From: an uncultured bacterium
GTDB taxonomy: Bacteria > Bacteroidota > Bacteroidia > Bacteroidales > Marinifilaceae
Direction: 5' to 3'
NCBI GenBank assembly: GCA_905216195.1
Contig: CAJMSX010000070.1
Span: forward strand, 1 to 14,554
Length of the DNA stretch: 14,554 bases
Positions 1-5,873 of the stretch are shown here, one piece after another. Numbering within the stretch: position 1 is the stretch's first letter; each line of letters opens with the position of its first letter. A program made the position numbers and the translations under genes. Below the pieces are notes generated by a model. It saw only the letters and a list, made by a program, of their open reading frames with translations. It had not been told where the DNA came from and made no database searches.

Positions 1-542
1 ACCGAACGCTCAAACATCCAATAGATCATTCCCAAAGCAAACATATTCTTACATCTCAAAACAGATTTCTGATCGAGTCCTGTTTCACTTAAGGCTTCTA
101 TGGTCAATTTGGTAATGTTGACGGCTATTACATTATAATCGCTCAGGGAACCGTCTTCCAACGGATTGGAAGTATAACCGGCCCTTTCCAGATGTTTTTC
201 CGTAAATGCATCCGTATCTACGATAATCGTACCGGCCTTTTTAGCCCACCGCAGATTCGCTTTCAAAGCAGCAGGATTCATGGCAACCAATACATCGGCG
301 AAATCCCCCGGAGTGGTGATATGTTCTCCGCCGATATGTACCTGAAAACCGGATACTCCACCAACTGTGCCCTGAGGAGCCCGGATTTCTGCAGGATAAT
401 CCGGGAACGTCGATACATCATTTCCAAATAATGCAGCTGTGTCTGAGAATTGCTGCCCGGTCAACTGCATTCCGTCACCGGAATCTCCCGAAAAACGGAT
501 AACGACATCCTGTTTTTCGATAACTTCTGTCTCTTGACTCAT
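1..542 (-). CDS. korA: 2-oxoacid:acceptor oxidoreductase subunit alpha (KorA type), N-terminal part
   Basis: The minus strand encodes 180 residues from an ATG at 542-540 and runs off the left edge, so the C-terminal part is missing. The protein starts MSQETEVIEKQDVVIRFSG and carries GDSGDGMQLTGQQF (about 19-32) and FPDYPAEIRAPQGTVGGVSG (about 46-65). These are typical of the gamma-like domain fused to the N-terminus of alpha subunits of 2-oxoacid:ferredoxin oxidoreductases. The family oxidatively decarboxylates a 2-oxoacid, usually 2-oxoglutarate in KorAB enzymes, to the acyl-CoA with reduction of ferredoxin, in the cytoplasm. The thiamine-diphosphate-binding beta subunit (KorB) would be expected next to it, outside the window. 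The pyrimidine-binding part of alpha is not visible. Substrate is inferred from family; a 2-oxoisovalerate or pyruvate enzyme is possible. Confidence 0.9.
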   Translation of the reverse strand, partial: MSQETEVIEKQDVVIRFSGDSGDGMQLTGQQFSDTAALFGNDVSTFPDYPAEIRAPQGTVGGVSGFQVHIGGEHITTPGDFADVLVAMNPAALKANLRWAKKAGTIIVDTDAFTEKHLERAGYTSNPLEDGSLSDYNVIAVNITKLTIEALSETGLDQKSVLRCKNMFALGMIYWMFERS

Positions 543-616
543 GATATAAAAATTGTAGATTTAATTTTAGTTATTTTTTACCTACTCTATCGTCGATTTT
601 ATGTTGTAAAACATGG

Positions 617-647
617 TAAAGGTAGCTAATACTGGAATCTAAACAAG
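617..647 (-). promoter_or_regulatory. Probable Bacteroidota-type promoter of korA
   Basis: Reading the minus strand, CTTG (647-644) is followed after 19 nt by TACCTTTA (624-617), close to the Bacteroidota consensus TTTG-N19-TAnnTTTG. It would give a 5' leader of roughly 70 nt before korA. This is a prediction from the match and the spacing only. Confidence 0.4.
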
Positions 648-1007
648 TTTAGGGAATTATTTTTTAGACCACACATAAAATATTGTATATGTGATATTTA
701 CATTAAAATATCAGTCTATTTTTAAGCCGATAAAATAAAACCGGTCTAAACAAGCCGGTAAAAAACGTCATTTTTTTCGAAAAGGTTTGCGGAAATTTCA
801 CTATATCTTACTTATTACTTCCGATTCTATAAGAAGAGAAACTGCGGACACTCTGCTTTTTCCTGCAGGTCCATTATACTTTCGGCAAAAAATTTCAGTT
901 CCCATGAGATAACACCCTAAATACAAACCTATTACCCCAGCCGTTTCCATTATATTCCGGAAAAAACCGATACAGGTATAACCTCCTCTGGTTTTCGGCC
1001 GTTTCAA

Positions 1008-1028
1008 TTTTGTTAGAACTAACCAAAA
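1008..1028. repeat. Imperfect palindrome upstream of the mscS-like gene
   Basis: TTTTGTTAG, two bases, then CTAACCAAAA form an inverted repeat with one extra C in the right arm. It ends 10 bases before the ATG at 1039. It could be an operator or a small hairpin in the leader; there is no direct evidence for a binding protein. Confidence 0.35.
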
Positions 1029-1038
1029 CTAAAACGAA

Positions 1039-2547
1039 ATGAAAACCAGAATAAAATTATTAATTCTCCTTTTTTTAGGGATAAATTCAGGAGGTTGTCT
1101 CCATCAAACTTCGAATACCGATTCCGGCAATGCGCAAAATGATTTCCTGATCACTTCCGGTGAAATCGGCCCTATCCGCAAAGGAATGACGATAAAAGAT
1201 TTATATGATATCTTTCCGGAGAATCACATAAAAAAGATAAAAACAAAATCGGAACTGACGGCCGAAGCCAGTGACAATTTTTACATATACGACAACCGGA
1301 ACCGGCTTCTCCTGATTGCCAGTCCGGAACGCAGAGACGATGAGAAATCAAAAATCAACCGAATCGTTATCAAAGACGATAGATTCGTGACTGAAGAGGG
1401 GATAGGACTCGCCTCCACGGTAGGAGATATCAAAGAAGCTTATCCGGAATACCATTTTATTCCTTCGGTAGACGAGATCATTTTATTCGTTCCGGAAATC
1501 GATGGAAATTTCGAAATTGAAAAGAACACCCTCACCTCCGGAGTCTGGAACGATTCAACCGGCATTATTGCAGAAGAAATTCCGGACAGCACCGAAGTCA
1601 CTACCCTCGCCGTATTCTGGTCGCCCGTACGAAGCAGCATTATCAGCAAAACATTCTGGCATGACTTAATGCATAATTTTTTCAACTGGTCCGTCACCCA
1701 GCTTCCTTCTATCGGAATTCTCATTCTTTTATTTATGGGGTTGATGAGATTATTGGTTCTTCTGATCAGACGGCTGAAAAAACTAGCCATGAAACGGAGC
1801 GCGCATTTGGAAAACGTCGATCCGGAGGAAGCGAGTAAAAGGATTACCACCTTAGCGGGGATCATATTCGGGGTCGGTAAAATTTTTCTATGGACCATCT
1901 TCATCTTAATTTTACTGGGGAAATTAAATATCAACATCGCCCCTATTCTGGCTAGTGCCGGAATCGTGGGCCTAGCCGTGGGTTTTGGGGCCCAGGAACT
2001 GGTACGGGATTTTATTTCCGGCTTCTTCATGCTGTTGGAAGACCAGATCCGTACGGGAGACGTGGTCATTATCAACGGCACTTCGGGAACCGTAGAAAAA
2101 ATAGAGATGCGTACGACTACGCTCCGGGATGTGTCGGGGGTCGTTCATACTTTCCAAAACGGGAAAATCAATACGCTTTCCAACATGACCAAAGGCTGGT
2201 CGGCTATGGTCGTCGATATCGGCGTAGCTTACAAAGAAGATACGGATAAAGTTTCTGAAGTCCTGAAAGCCGTCGGTGAAGAAATGGAAAAAGATGAAAC
2301 ATACGGTCCAAAAATGAATGGTCCGGTAGACGTATTGGGGGTCGACCAATTCGCCGACAGTGCCGTTATTTTGAAAGTCAAAATCACGACAAAAGCCAGT
2401 CAGCAATGGGCGGTGAGCCGGGAATACAGACGAAGGATCAAAAAGGCATTCGATGCCCGAAACATTGAGATCCCTTTCCCCCATCTCAGTCTTTATACCG
2501 GTGAAGTCACGAAACCCATGCCGATTGAATTGAAAAATAAAAATTAA
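1039..2547 (+). CDS. MscS-family mechanosensitive channel with exported N-terminal domain
   Basis: The protein has 502 residues. Residues 1-20 look like a lipoprotein signal: Lys/Arg, a hydrophobic run, then NSGGC with Cys20; the -3 Ser is unusual for a lipobox, so a simple signal peptide is also possible. Residues 21-200 are a soluble, presumably periplasmic domain with two weakly similar motifs, IGPIRKGMTIKDLYDIFPE (43-61) and IGLASTVGDIKEAYPE (122-137). Membrane helices follow at about 222-244 and 273-295. The MscS pore helix and hinge are at about 300-332 (ASAGIVGLAVGFGAQELVRD), then the beta domain (RTGDVVIINGTSGTVEKI) and the alpha/beta C-terminal domain ending near PFPHLSLYTGE. MscS channels open under membrane tension and release solutes on hypo-osmotic shock. 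E. coli MscS is about 286 residues; here the N-terminus is much longer. The gene lies 63 bases upstream of corA on the same strand. Confidence 0.9.
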   Translation: MKTRIKLLILLFLGINSGGCLHQTSNTDSGNAQNDFLITSGEIGPIRKGMTIKDLYDIFPENHIKKIKTKSELTAEASDNFYIYDNRNRLLLIASPERRDDEKSKINRIVIKDDRFVTEEGIGLASTVGDIKEAYPEYHFIPSVDEIILFVPEIDGNFEIEKNTLTSGVWNDSTGIIAEEIPDSTEVTTLAVFWSPVRSSIISKTFWHDLMHNFFNWSVTQLPSIGILILLFMGLMRLLVLLIRRLKKLAMKRSAHLENVDPEEASKRITTLAGIIFGVGKIFLWTIFILILLGKLNINIAPILASAGIVGLAVGFGAQELVRDFISGFFMLLEDQIRTGDVVIINGTSGTVEKIEMRTTTLRDVSGVVHTFQNGKINTLSNMTKGWSAMVVDIGVAYKEDTDKVSEVLKAVGEEMEKDETYGPKMNGPVDVLGVDQFADSAVILKVKITTKASQQWAVSREYRRRIKKAFDARNIEIPFPHLSLYTGEVTKPMPIELKNKN

Positions 2548-2556
2548 ACGCTAAAA

Positions 2557-2588
2557 CTTGAATAACAGGAATCAAAAGGTTACCTTAG
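2557..2588 (+). promoter_or_regulatory. Possible promoter of corA
   Basis: CTTG (2557-2560), 20 nt, then TACCTTAG (2581-2588) resembles the Bacteroidota promoter with one mismatch in each box. It would start transcription about 20 bases before the corA ATG at 2611. corA may instead, or also, be read through from the mscS-like gene. Confidence 0.3.
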
Positions 2589-2610
2589 GTGAAATTTATG
2601 AAACGAAATT

Positions 2611-3672
2611 ATGGCTCGTTTTCTGAAAGATAAAAAGAAAGCTACCGGCGCAGCTCCCGGTTCCTTAATCTTTATCGGCCAGCAAAGAATGGCCGAAAGC
2701 TATCTGCGGGTAATTCGCTATAATGCAGAATATATAAAAGAAGATAAATTCTCTTCTTTCCAGGAGGTTCCGCACTATCTTTCAGACAATCATATGACCT
2801 GGATTTCTCTCTATGGCCTGCATCAAACGGAATTGGTCGCTCAAATGGGCCGTATTTTCGGGATTTCTTCCCTTTTGCTCGAAGATATCCTCAACACCGA
2901 CGAACGGCCCAAATTGAGTGAAGACGACCATCATATTTCGATTATTTTAAAAGCATTACAATTCAATAAAGAGTACCGGAAGGTAAAAATCGAACAGATT
3001 TCTCTGATTATGGGAAAAAATTACCTGATTACCGTTCAGGAAACCGATTTTCCCTATTTTAAAGACGTAGAAAAACGGCTGACCTCCGGTATGTCGAAAA
3101 TGAGATCTTACTCCTCGGACTATCTTTGTTATACCTTAATCGACACCTTGGTAGACAATTACATGATCAATATAGAAACGCTGGGAAGTGAAATTGAGGA
3201 GCAAGAAAAGATTTTATTGACCGGCAACAAACAAATTATTAAAAATATTTATCATTATAAAACGGAACTAGCTTATATCCGGAAAAACATCCGGCCCGTC
3301 AAAGAAGTGATTACCCGCTTTATGACCTCGGATTCCGACCTTATCAATTCCCGGATTTACAATTATTTAAAAGATTTGGAGAGTTTGGTTACCCAAGCAT
3401 TGGAAGCTATTGAAATTTATTATACCATGATTTCCGACCAACAAAATATATACAACACCAATATTACCAACAATGTCAACGATGTGATGAAATTATTGAC
3501 GGTTTTTTCCGCCATTTTCATCCCTTTGACTTTTATCGCGGGCATATACGGTATGAATTTTGAATTTATGCCGGAATTAAAATACCATTGGGGGTATTTT
3601 ATTCTTTTGGGAGTGATGGCCGTCATCGCCACGGTCATGCTTTTCTACTTCAAAAGAAAAAAATGGATCTGA
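2611..3672 (+). CDS. corA: CorA-family divalent cation (Mg2+/Co2+) transporter
   Basis: The protein has 353 residues, the normal length for CorA. Residues 1 to about 285 form the cytoplasmic domain and long stalk helix. Two membrane helices follow: about 292-313, ending in the family signature Tyr-Gly-Met-Asn (313-316), and about 327-347, ending in a positively charged tail (FKRKKWI). The GMN motif at the mouth of the pore binds hydrated Mg2+. CorA forms a homopentamer in the inner membrane and mediates Mg2+ uptake. The ATG at 2611 gives a conventional N-terminus; an ATG at 2598 is out of frame. The stop codon at 3670-3672 lies inside the left arm of the inverted repeat that closes the candidate RNA on the other strand, so the two convergent transcripts would meet or overlap at their ends. 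The exact metal preference cannot be read from sequence. Confidence 0.95.
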   Translation: MARFLKDKKKATGAAPGSLIFIGQQRMAESYLRVIRYNAEYIKEDKFSSFQEVPHYLSDNHMTWISLYGLHQTELVAQMGRIFGISSLLLEDILNTDERPKLSEDDHHISIILKALQFNKEYRKVKIEQISLIMGKNYLITVQETDFPYFKDVEKRLTSGMSKMRSYSSDYLCYTLIDTLVDNYMINIETLGSEIEEQEKILLTGNKQIIKNIYHYKTELAYIRKNIRPVKEVITRFMTSDSDLINSRIYNYLKDLESLVTQALEAIEIYYTMISDQQNIYNTNITNNVNDVMKLLTVFSAIFIPLTFIAGIYGMNFEFMPELKYHWGYFILLGVMAVIATVMLFYFKRKKWI

Positions 3673-3747
3673 AAAATAGCGAAGGATGCAGCCAGTGTGA
3701 TTGTGTGTGTGTTATTACAGGTAAGAAGCTGCTAACCTCCGCTATTT
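3671..3747 (-). terminator. 3' hairpin with U tail ending the minus-strand RNA
   Basis: On the minus strand AAATAGCGGAGG (3747-3736) pairs with CCTTCGCTATTT (3685-3674), 12 bp including one G-U. GCAGCT (3732-3727) pairs with GGCTGC (3693-3688) further in. Five T follow the stem (3676-3672). On the plus strand the G-U becomes an A-C mismatch and there is no T run, so the element is oriented to the minus strand. The 33-nt apical loop, which contains an alternating CA stretch, is large for an intrinsic terminator. Confidence 0.5.
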
Positions 3748-3802
3748 AAAACCTCCTTTCCGAAAAAGCGGATTCCCGGTTTTGACGATACGGTATAAAT
3801 TT

Positions 3803-3830
3803 CCGGGGTTTCCCCGGGACCCGGCTTTTT
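3803..3830 (+). terminator. Possible terminator of the mscS-corA transcript
   Basis: CCGGGG-TTT-CCCCGG (3803-3817) forms a compact hairpin. Alternatively CCGGG (3803-3807) pairs with CCCGG (3820-3824), directly before C and five T (3826-3830). The second arrangement has the layout of a plus-strand intrinsic terminator, about 130 bases after the corA stop. The same GC-rich segment is also part of the minus-strand RNA candidate. Confidence 0.4.
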
Positions 3831-3919
3831 CTATCATTGGCCTTCACAGGCTTCCCAAGTCTCTTCCTATTTCAACAGAATCCACACCATATATAAAAAA
3901 CGTGGATCTGCCGACCTAT

Positions 3920-4032
3920 TTATAGTGAGGCTCCGCCAGGTGCCCAAACACAAATAAATACAACAGTCCACGCACAATGAATGGTTGCATTTATCCTTGT
4001 GTTTTTCTGAAATCTGGCGGATTTCACTATAA
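3920..4032. other. Rod-like 113-nt hairpin, 6S-like
   Basis: Nested arms pair in order: TTATAGTGA/TCACTATAA (3920-3928 with 4024-4032), CCGCCAG/CTGGCGG (3933-3939 with 4014-4020), AAACACAA/TTGTGTTT (3946-3953 with 3997-4004), TAAAT/ATTTA (3955-3959 with 3989-3993) and CAAC/GTTG (3961-3964 with 3984-3987), around a 19-nt loop. The internal loop at 3942-3945 / 4005-4011 is asymmetric. Read as plus-strand RNA, the junctions GGCT/ATT and GT/AT become G-U and U-A pairs; on the minus strand the same positions are A-C mismatches. This favours a plus-strand RNA for this element, in tension with the minus-strand promoter. A long rod with an internal bulge is the shape of 6S RNA, and 6S-Flavo is a known Bacteroidota family. 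A short inverted-repeat element is possible, but I see no target-site duplication. Confidence 0.45.
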
Positions 4033-4050
4033 GAATAAATATATTTTTCC

Positions 4051-4080
4051 GAATACGGCTGAAACCGTATTCTGCTATTT
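4051..4080 (+). terminator. Perfect 8-bp hairpin, possible plus-strand terminator
   Basis: GAATACGG (4051-4058), CTGAAA, CCGTATTC (4065-4072) is followed on the plus strand by TGCTATTTT. If the rod at 3920-4032 is transcribed on the plus strand, this would be its weak terminator. On the minus strand it is instead the first hairpin of the 415-nt RNA candidate. Confidence 0.35.
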
Positions 4081-4091
4081 TACAGATTGCA

Positions 4092-4122
4092 CAAAGGTAT
4101 ACTAAAAATTAAAAGGAAGAAA
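4092..4122 (-). promoter_or_regulatory. Promoter of the candidate structured RNA
   Basis: On the minus strand TTTC (4122-4119), 19 nt, TACCTTTG (4099-4092) matches the Bacteroidota -7 box TAnnTTTG exactly and the -33 box in three of four bases. The predicted start at about 4088-4086 coincides with the first bases of the helix that would close the RNA, which adds weight. Confidence 0.55.
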
Positions 4123-4220
4123 GAATGCACCGATTTTTTAAAGTTAAAATATACTTCTCCACAACCGGGTTTACTAGGGATAAAACCAGAATTTCCCAGA
4201 GGTTGCGGAAGGGGGGCAGC

Positions 4221-4252
4221 AAAATAAAGGGAGCCCGGCCAAGCGAACTCCC
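4221..4252 (-). terminator. Intrinsic terminator of eno
   Basis: On the minus strand GGGAG (4252-4248) and CTCCC (4233-4229) enclose a 14-nt loop and are followed by TTTATTTT (4228-4221). It lies about 108 bases beyond the eno stop codon, leaving a fairly long 3' untranslated region. Confidence 0.6.
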
Positions 4253-4360
4253 TGATTTCAATGTTTAAAAATTTATTTCGGATTCTTTTTTCTCCGGCTT
4301 AATGGAAAAACCGGTCTAATCCTCCTTTACTTTTTCCGGCCTATCGGTTTCTGAAAAAGC

Positions 4361-5647
4361 TTATTTATTAAATTTTTTCCCGTGGAAAACCGCATCCTTC
4401 CCCAACTGTTCTTCAATCCGGAGCAACTGATTGTATTTAGCCATCCGGTCGGAACGGCTCATCGAGCCCGTTTTGATCTGACCGGAATTGGTAGCCACGG
4501 CTATATCGGCTATAGTAGCGTCCTCCGTTTCTCCGGAGCGATGGGAAGTAACGGTCGTATATCCCGCGCGATGAGCCATTTCAATAGCGTCCAGCGTTTC
4601 GGTCAAGGTACCGATCTGATTTACTTTAATCAGAATCGAATTGGCACATCCCCTCTCGATTCCTTTTTGCAAATATTCCACATTGGTAACGAACAAATCG
4701 TCTCCTACCAATTGACAACGGTGGCCTATCTTAGCAGTCAGCATTTCCCATCCGTCCCAATCATTTTCCGCCATGCCGTCTTCAATGGAATCGATGGGAT
4801 ATTTTGAAATCAATTCTTCGAGGTATAATACCTGTTCGGCAGAGGGACGGCTAGCTCCTTCAGGCCCTTCAAATTTCGTATAGTCGTAAATTCCGGCTTT
4901 ATAAAACTCCGAAGAAGCACAATCCAAACCGATCATGACATCCTTACCCGGTTTATACCCTGCTTTCTCTATCGCTTGGAGAATGGACTCCAGTGCGTCT
5001 TCCGTTCCTCCGAGCGAGGGGGCGAATCCTCCTTCATCTCCCACGGCGGTACTCAATCCCCGATCGTGCAAAACCTTTTTCAGGGTATGAAACACCTCTG
5101 CCCCCATCCGGAGAGCTTCCTGGAAGCTGGATGCTCCCACGGGCCGGATCATAAATTCCTGAAAGGCAATCGGTGCATCGGAATGCGAGCCTCCGTTAAT
5201 GATGTTCATCATCGGAACCGGCAATACTTTTGCGTTACACCCTCCGATATACCGGTATAAAGGGATTTCCAGCGCATTAGCCGCCGCTTTGGCACAAGCC
5301 AGGGACACCCCCAGCATGGCATTTGCACCTAAATTGCATTTGGTGCGTGTACCGTCCAACTCAATCAGCAGCCGATCTATCGCCACCTGATCCAGGGCAT
5401 CCATTCCCAATAAGGCATCGGAAATAACGGTATTGACATTTTCTACGGCTTTCAAAACCCCTTTTCCCATATACCGGGATTTATCCCCGTCTCTCAATTC
5501 CAACGCTTCGTTTTCTCCGGTAGAGGCTCCGCTGGGCACTGCAGCCCGGCCCATAACTCCCGATTCCAGTACCACATCGACTTCCACCGTAGGATTTCCC
5601 CGGGAGTCCAAAATTTCCCGACCAATAATTTCAACAATATGTGTCAT
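4361..5647 (-). CDS. eno: Enolase (phosphopyruvate hydratase)
   Basis: The 428-residue protein matches enolase along its whole length. It interconverts 2-phosphoglycerate and phosphoenolpyruvate in glycolysis and gluconeogenesis in the cytoplasm; many bacterial enolases are octamers. Visible landmarks are the N-terminal EIIGREILDSRGNPTVEVDV, the mobile loop SGASTGENEALELRD, His155 and Glu164 in NGGSHSDAPIAFQEF, catalytic Glu205 in GDEGGFAP, metal ligands Asp242, Glu289 and Asp316 (LDCASSEF, SIEDGM, VGDDLF), Lys341, the SHRSGETED signature (368-376) and Lys392. All key residues are present. The ATG at 5647 gives MTHIVEIIGREILDSRG, a standard start. The gene follows the ribosomal cluster on the same strand but is separated from it by two strong terminators and has its own promoter candidate and terminator, so it is probably a single-gene unit. 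Confidence 0.98.
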   Translation of the reverse strand: MTHIVEIIGREILDSRGNPTVEVDVVLESGVMGRAAVPSGASTGENEALELRDGDKSRYMGKGVLKAVENVNTVISDALLGMDALDQVAIDRLLIELDGTRTKCNLGANAMLGVSLACAKAAANALEIPLYRYIGGCNAKVLPVPMMNIINGGSHSDAPIAFQEFMIRPVGASSFQEALRMGAEVFHTLKKVLHDRGLSTAVGDEGGFAPSLGGTEDALESILQAIEKAGYKPGKDVMIGLDCASSEFYKAGIYDYTKFEGPEGASRPSAEQVLYLEELISKYPIDSIEDGMAENDWDGWEMLTAKIGHRCQLVGDDLFVTNVEYLQKGIERGCANSILIKVNQIGTLTETLDAIEMAHRAGYTTVTSHRSGETEDATIADIAVATNSGQIKTGSMSRSDRMAKYNQLLRIEEQLGKDAVFHGKKFNK

Positions 5648-5754
5648 TCTTTTTTACATTTTTCAAGGTTTATTATTTACCGACACAAGTTACGACAAAA
5701 GAATGACAATAAATAAAACCGGAAAGAGGAATTAACATTTGTTTGTGAAGTTTA

Positions 5755-5785
5755 CAAAATAACCTTTTACAACCTGCTGGGGAAA
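5755..5785 (-). promoter_or_regulatory. Probable promoter of eno
   Basis: On the minus strand TTTC (5785-5782), 19 nt, TTATTTTG (5762-5755) is one mismatch from consensus in each box. It sits directly after the tandem terminators of the ribosomal operon and would give a leader of about 100 nt. Confidence 0.4.
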
Positions 5786-5799
5786 AATTCCTGAGGGAT

Positions 5800-5835
5800 A
5801 AAAAAAATCATCTCGGTGTCTGCTGAGATGATTTT
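5800..5835 (-). terminator. Second, distal terminator of the ribosomal operon
   Basis: On the minus strand AAAATCATCTC (5835-5825) pairs with GAGATGATTTT (5814-5804), 11 bp around a 10-nt loop. The T run that overlaps the stem base continues to eight T (5807-5800). It backs up the terminator immediately upstream. Confidence 0.85.
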
Positions 5836-5837
5836 CT

Positions 5838-5865
5838 ACAAAAAAAGCGGGCAAAAACCCGCTTT
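5838..5865 (-). terminator. First terminator after rplQ
   Basis: On the minus strand AAAGCGGG (5865-5858), a 6-nt loop and CCCGCTTT (5851-5844) form an 8-bp GC-rich hairpin ending in seven T (5846-5840). It starts 8 bases after the rplQ stop codon. This is a classical intrinsic terminator. Confidence 0.92.
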
Positions 5866-5873
5866 CCATTTCC

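Larger units (their letters stand above)
543..1038. other. Divergent intergenic region korA / mscS-like gene
   Basis: This AT-rich, 496-base stretch separates two divergent genes. It contains the korA promoter candidate and an imperfect palindrome just before the mscS-like gene. A 68-codon minus-strand open frame at 801-1007 has no recognisable features and is not called as a gene. A weak plus-strand promoter candidate for the channel gene is TTTG at 786-789, then 19 nt, then TACTTATT at 809-816; it is too poor to call. I see no RNA gene here. Confidence 0.5.
3671..4087 (-). ncRNA. Candidate structured non-coding RNA of about 415 nt between eno and corA
   Basis: There is no convincing protein frame here, but there is heavy secondary structure. 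On the minus strand a good promoter (4122-4092) would start transcription near 4088-4086. That is where a 14-nt inverted repeat begins: GCTATTTTACAGAT at 4074-4087 mirrors ATCTGAAAAATAGC at 3667-3680 with one mismatch, so the two RNA ends can pair. In between lie an 8-bp hairpin (4072-4051), a 113-nt rod (4032-3920), a 9-bp hairpin with one bulged base (3910-3876), a GCCT-GTGA-AGGC tetraloop hairpin near 3854-3843, a GC-rich hairpin (3817-3803), and a 3' hairpin with U tail (3747-3672). I see no RNase P (GAAAGTCC), tmRNA or SRP signature. Known Bacteroidota RNA families such as Bacteroidales-1 or 6S-Flavo should be compared; the identity is unknown. Promoter, structure and terminator are inferences from sequence. 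Confidence 0.45.

Noticed and set aside
801..1007. 68-codon minus-strand open frame in the korA-mscS gap
   Set aside because: No recognisable domain, no promoter or convincing start context, and composition like the surrounding AT-rich intergenic DNA.
1440..2484. Long minus-strand open frames opposite the MscS gene (213 and 170 codons)
   Set aside because: They are shadows of a gene with a clear family match on the plus strand; their translations show no family motif.
3701..3711. GT/TG dinucleotide run as a microsatellite of interest
   Set aside because: Only about five repeats long and located in the loop of a larger hairpin; too short to be meaningful alone.
3667..4087. Reading the 420-base inverted-repeat-bounded segment as a small mobile element (MITE)
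   Set aside because: No target-site duplication at the ends of the 14-nt repeats or at the ends of the 113-nt rod, and the left repeat includes the corA stop codon; promoter and terminator placement fit an RNA gene better.
3671..4087. RNase P RNA, tmRNA or SRP RNA
   Set aside because: The GAAAGTCC core of RNase P, the tRNA-like CCA end of tmRNA and the GGAA-loop SRP domain IV pattern are not present on either strand; a GAAGGATGCAGCC string at 3681-3693 only superficially resembles SRP RNA.
737..4320. Shared string of about 13 bases around ACCGGTCTAA at about 740 and about 4310
   Set aside because: Short, only two copies, no further similarity around them, and a match of this length is expected by chance in a window of this size.
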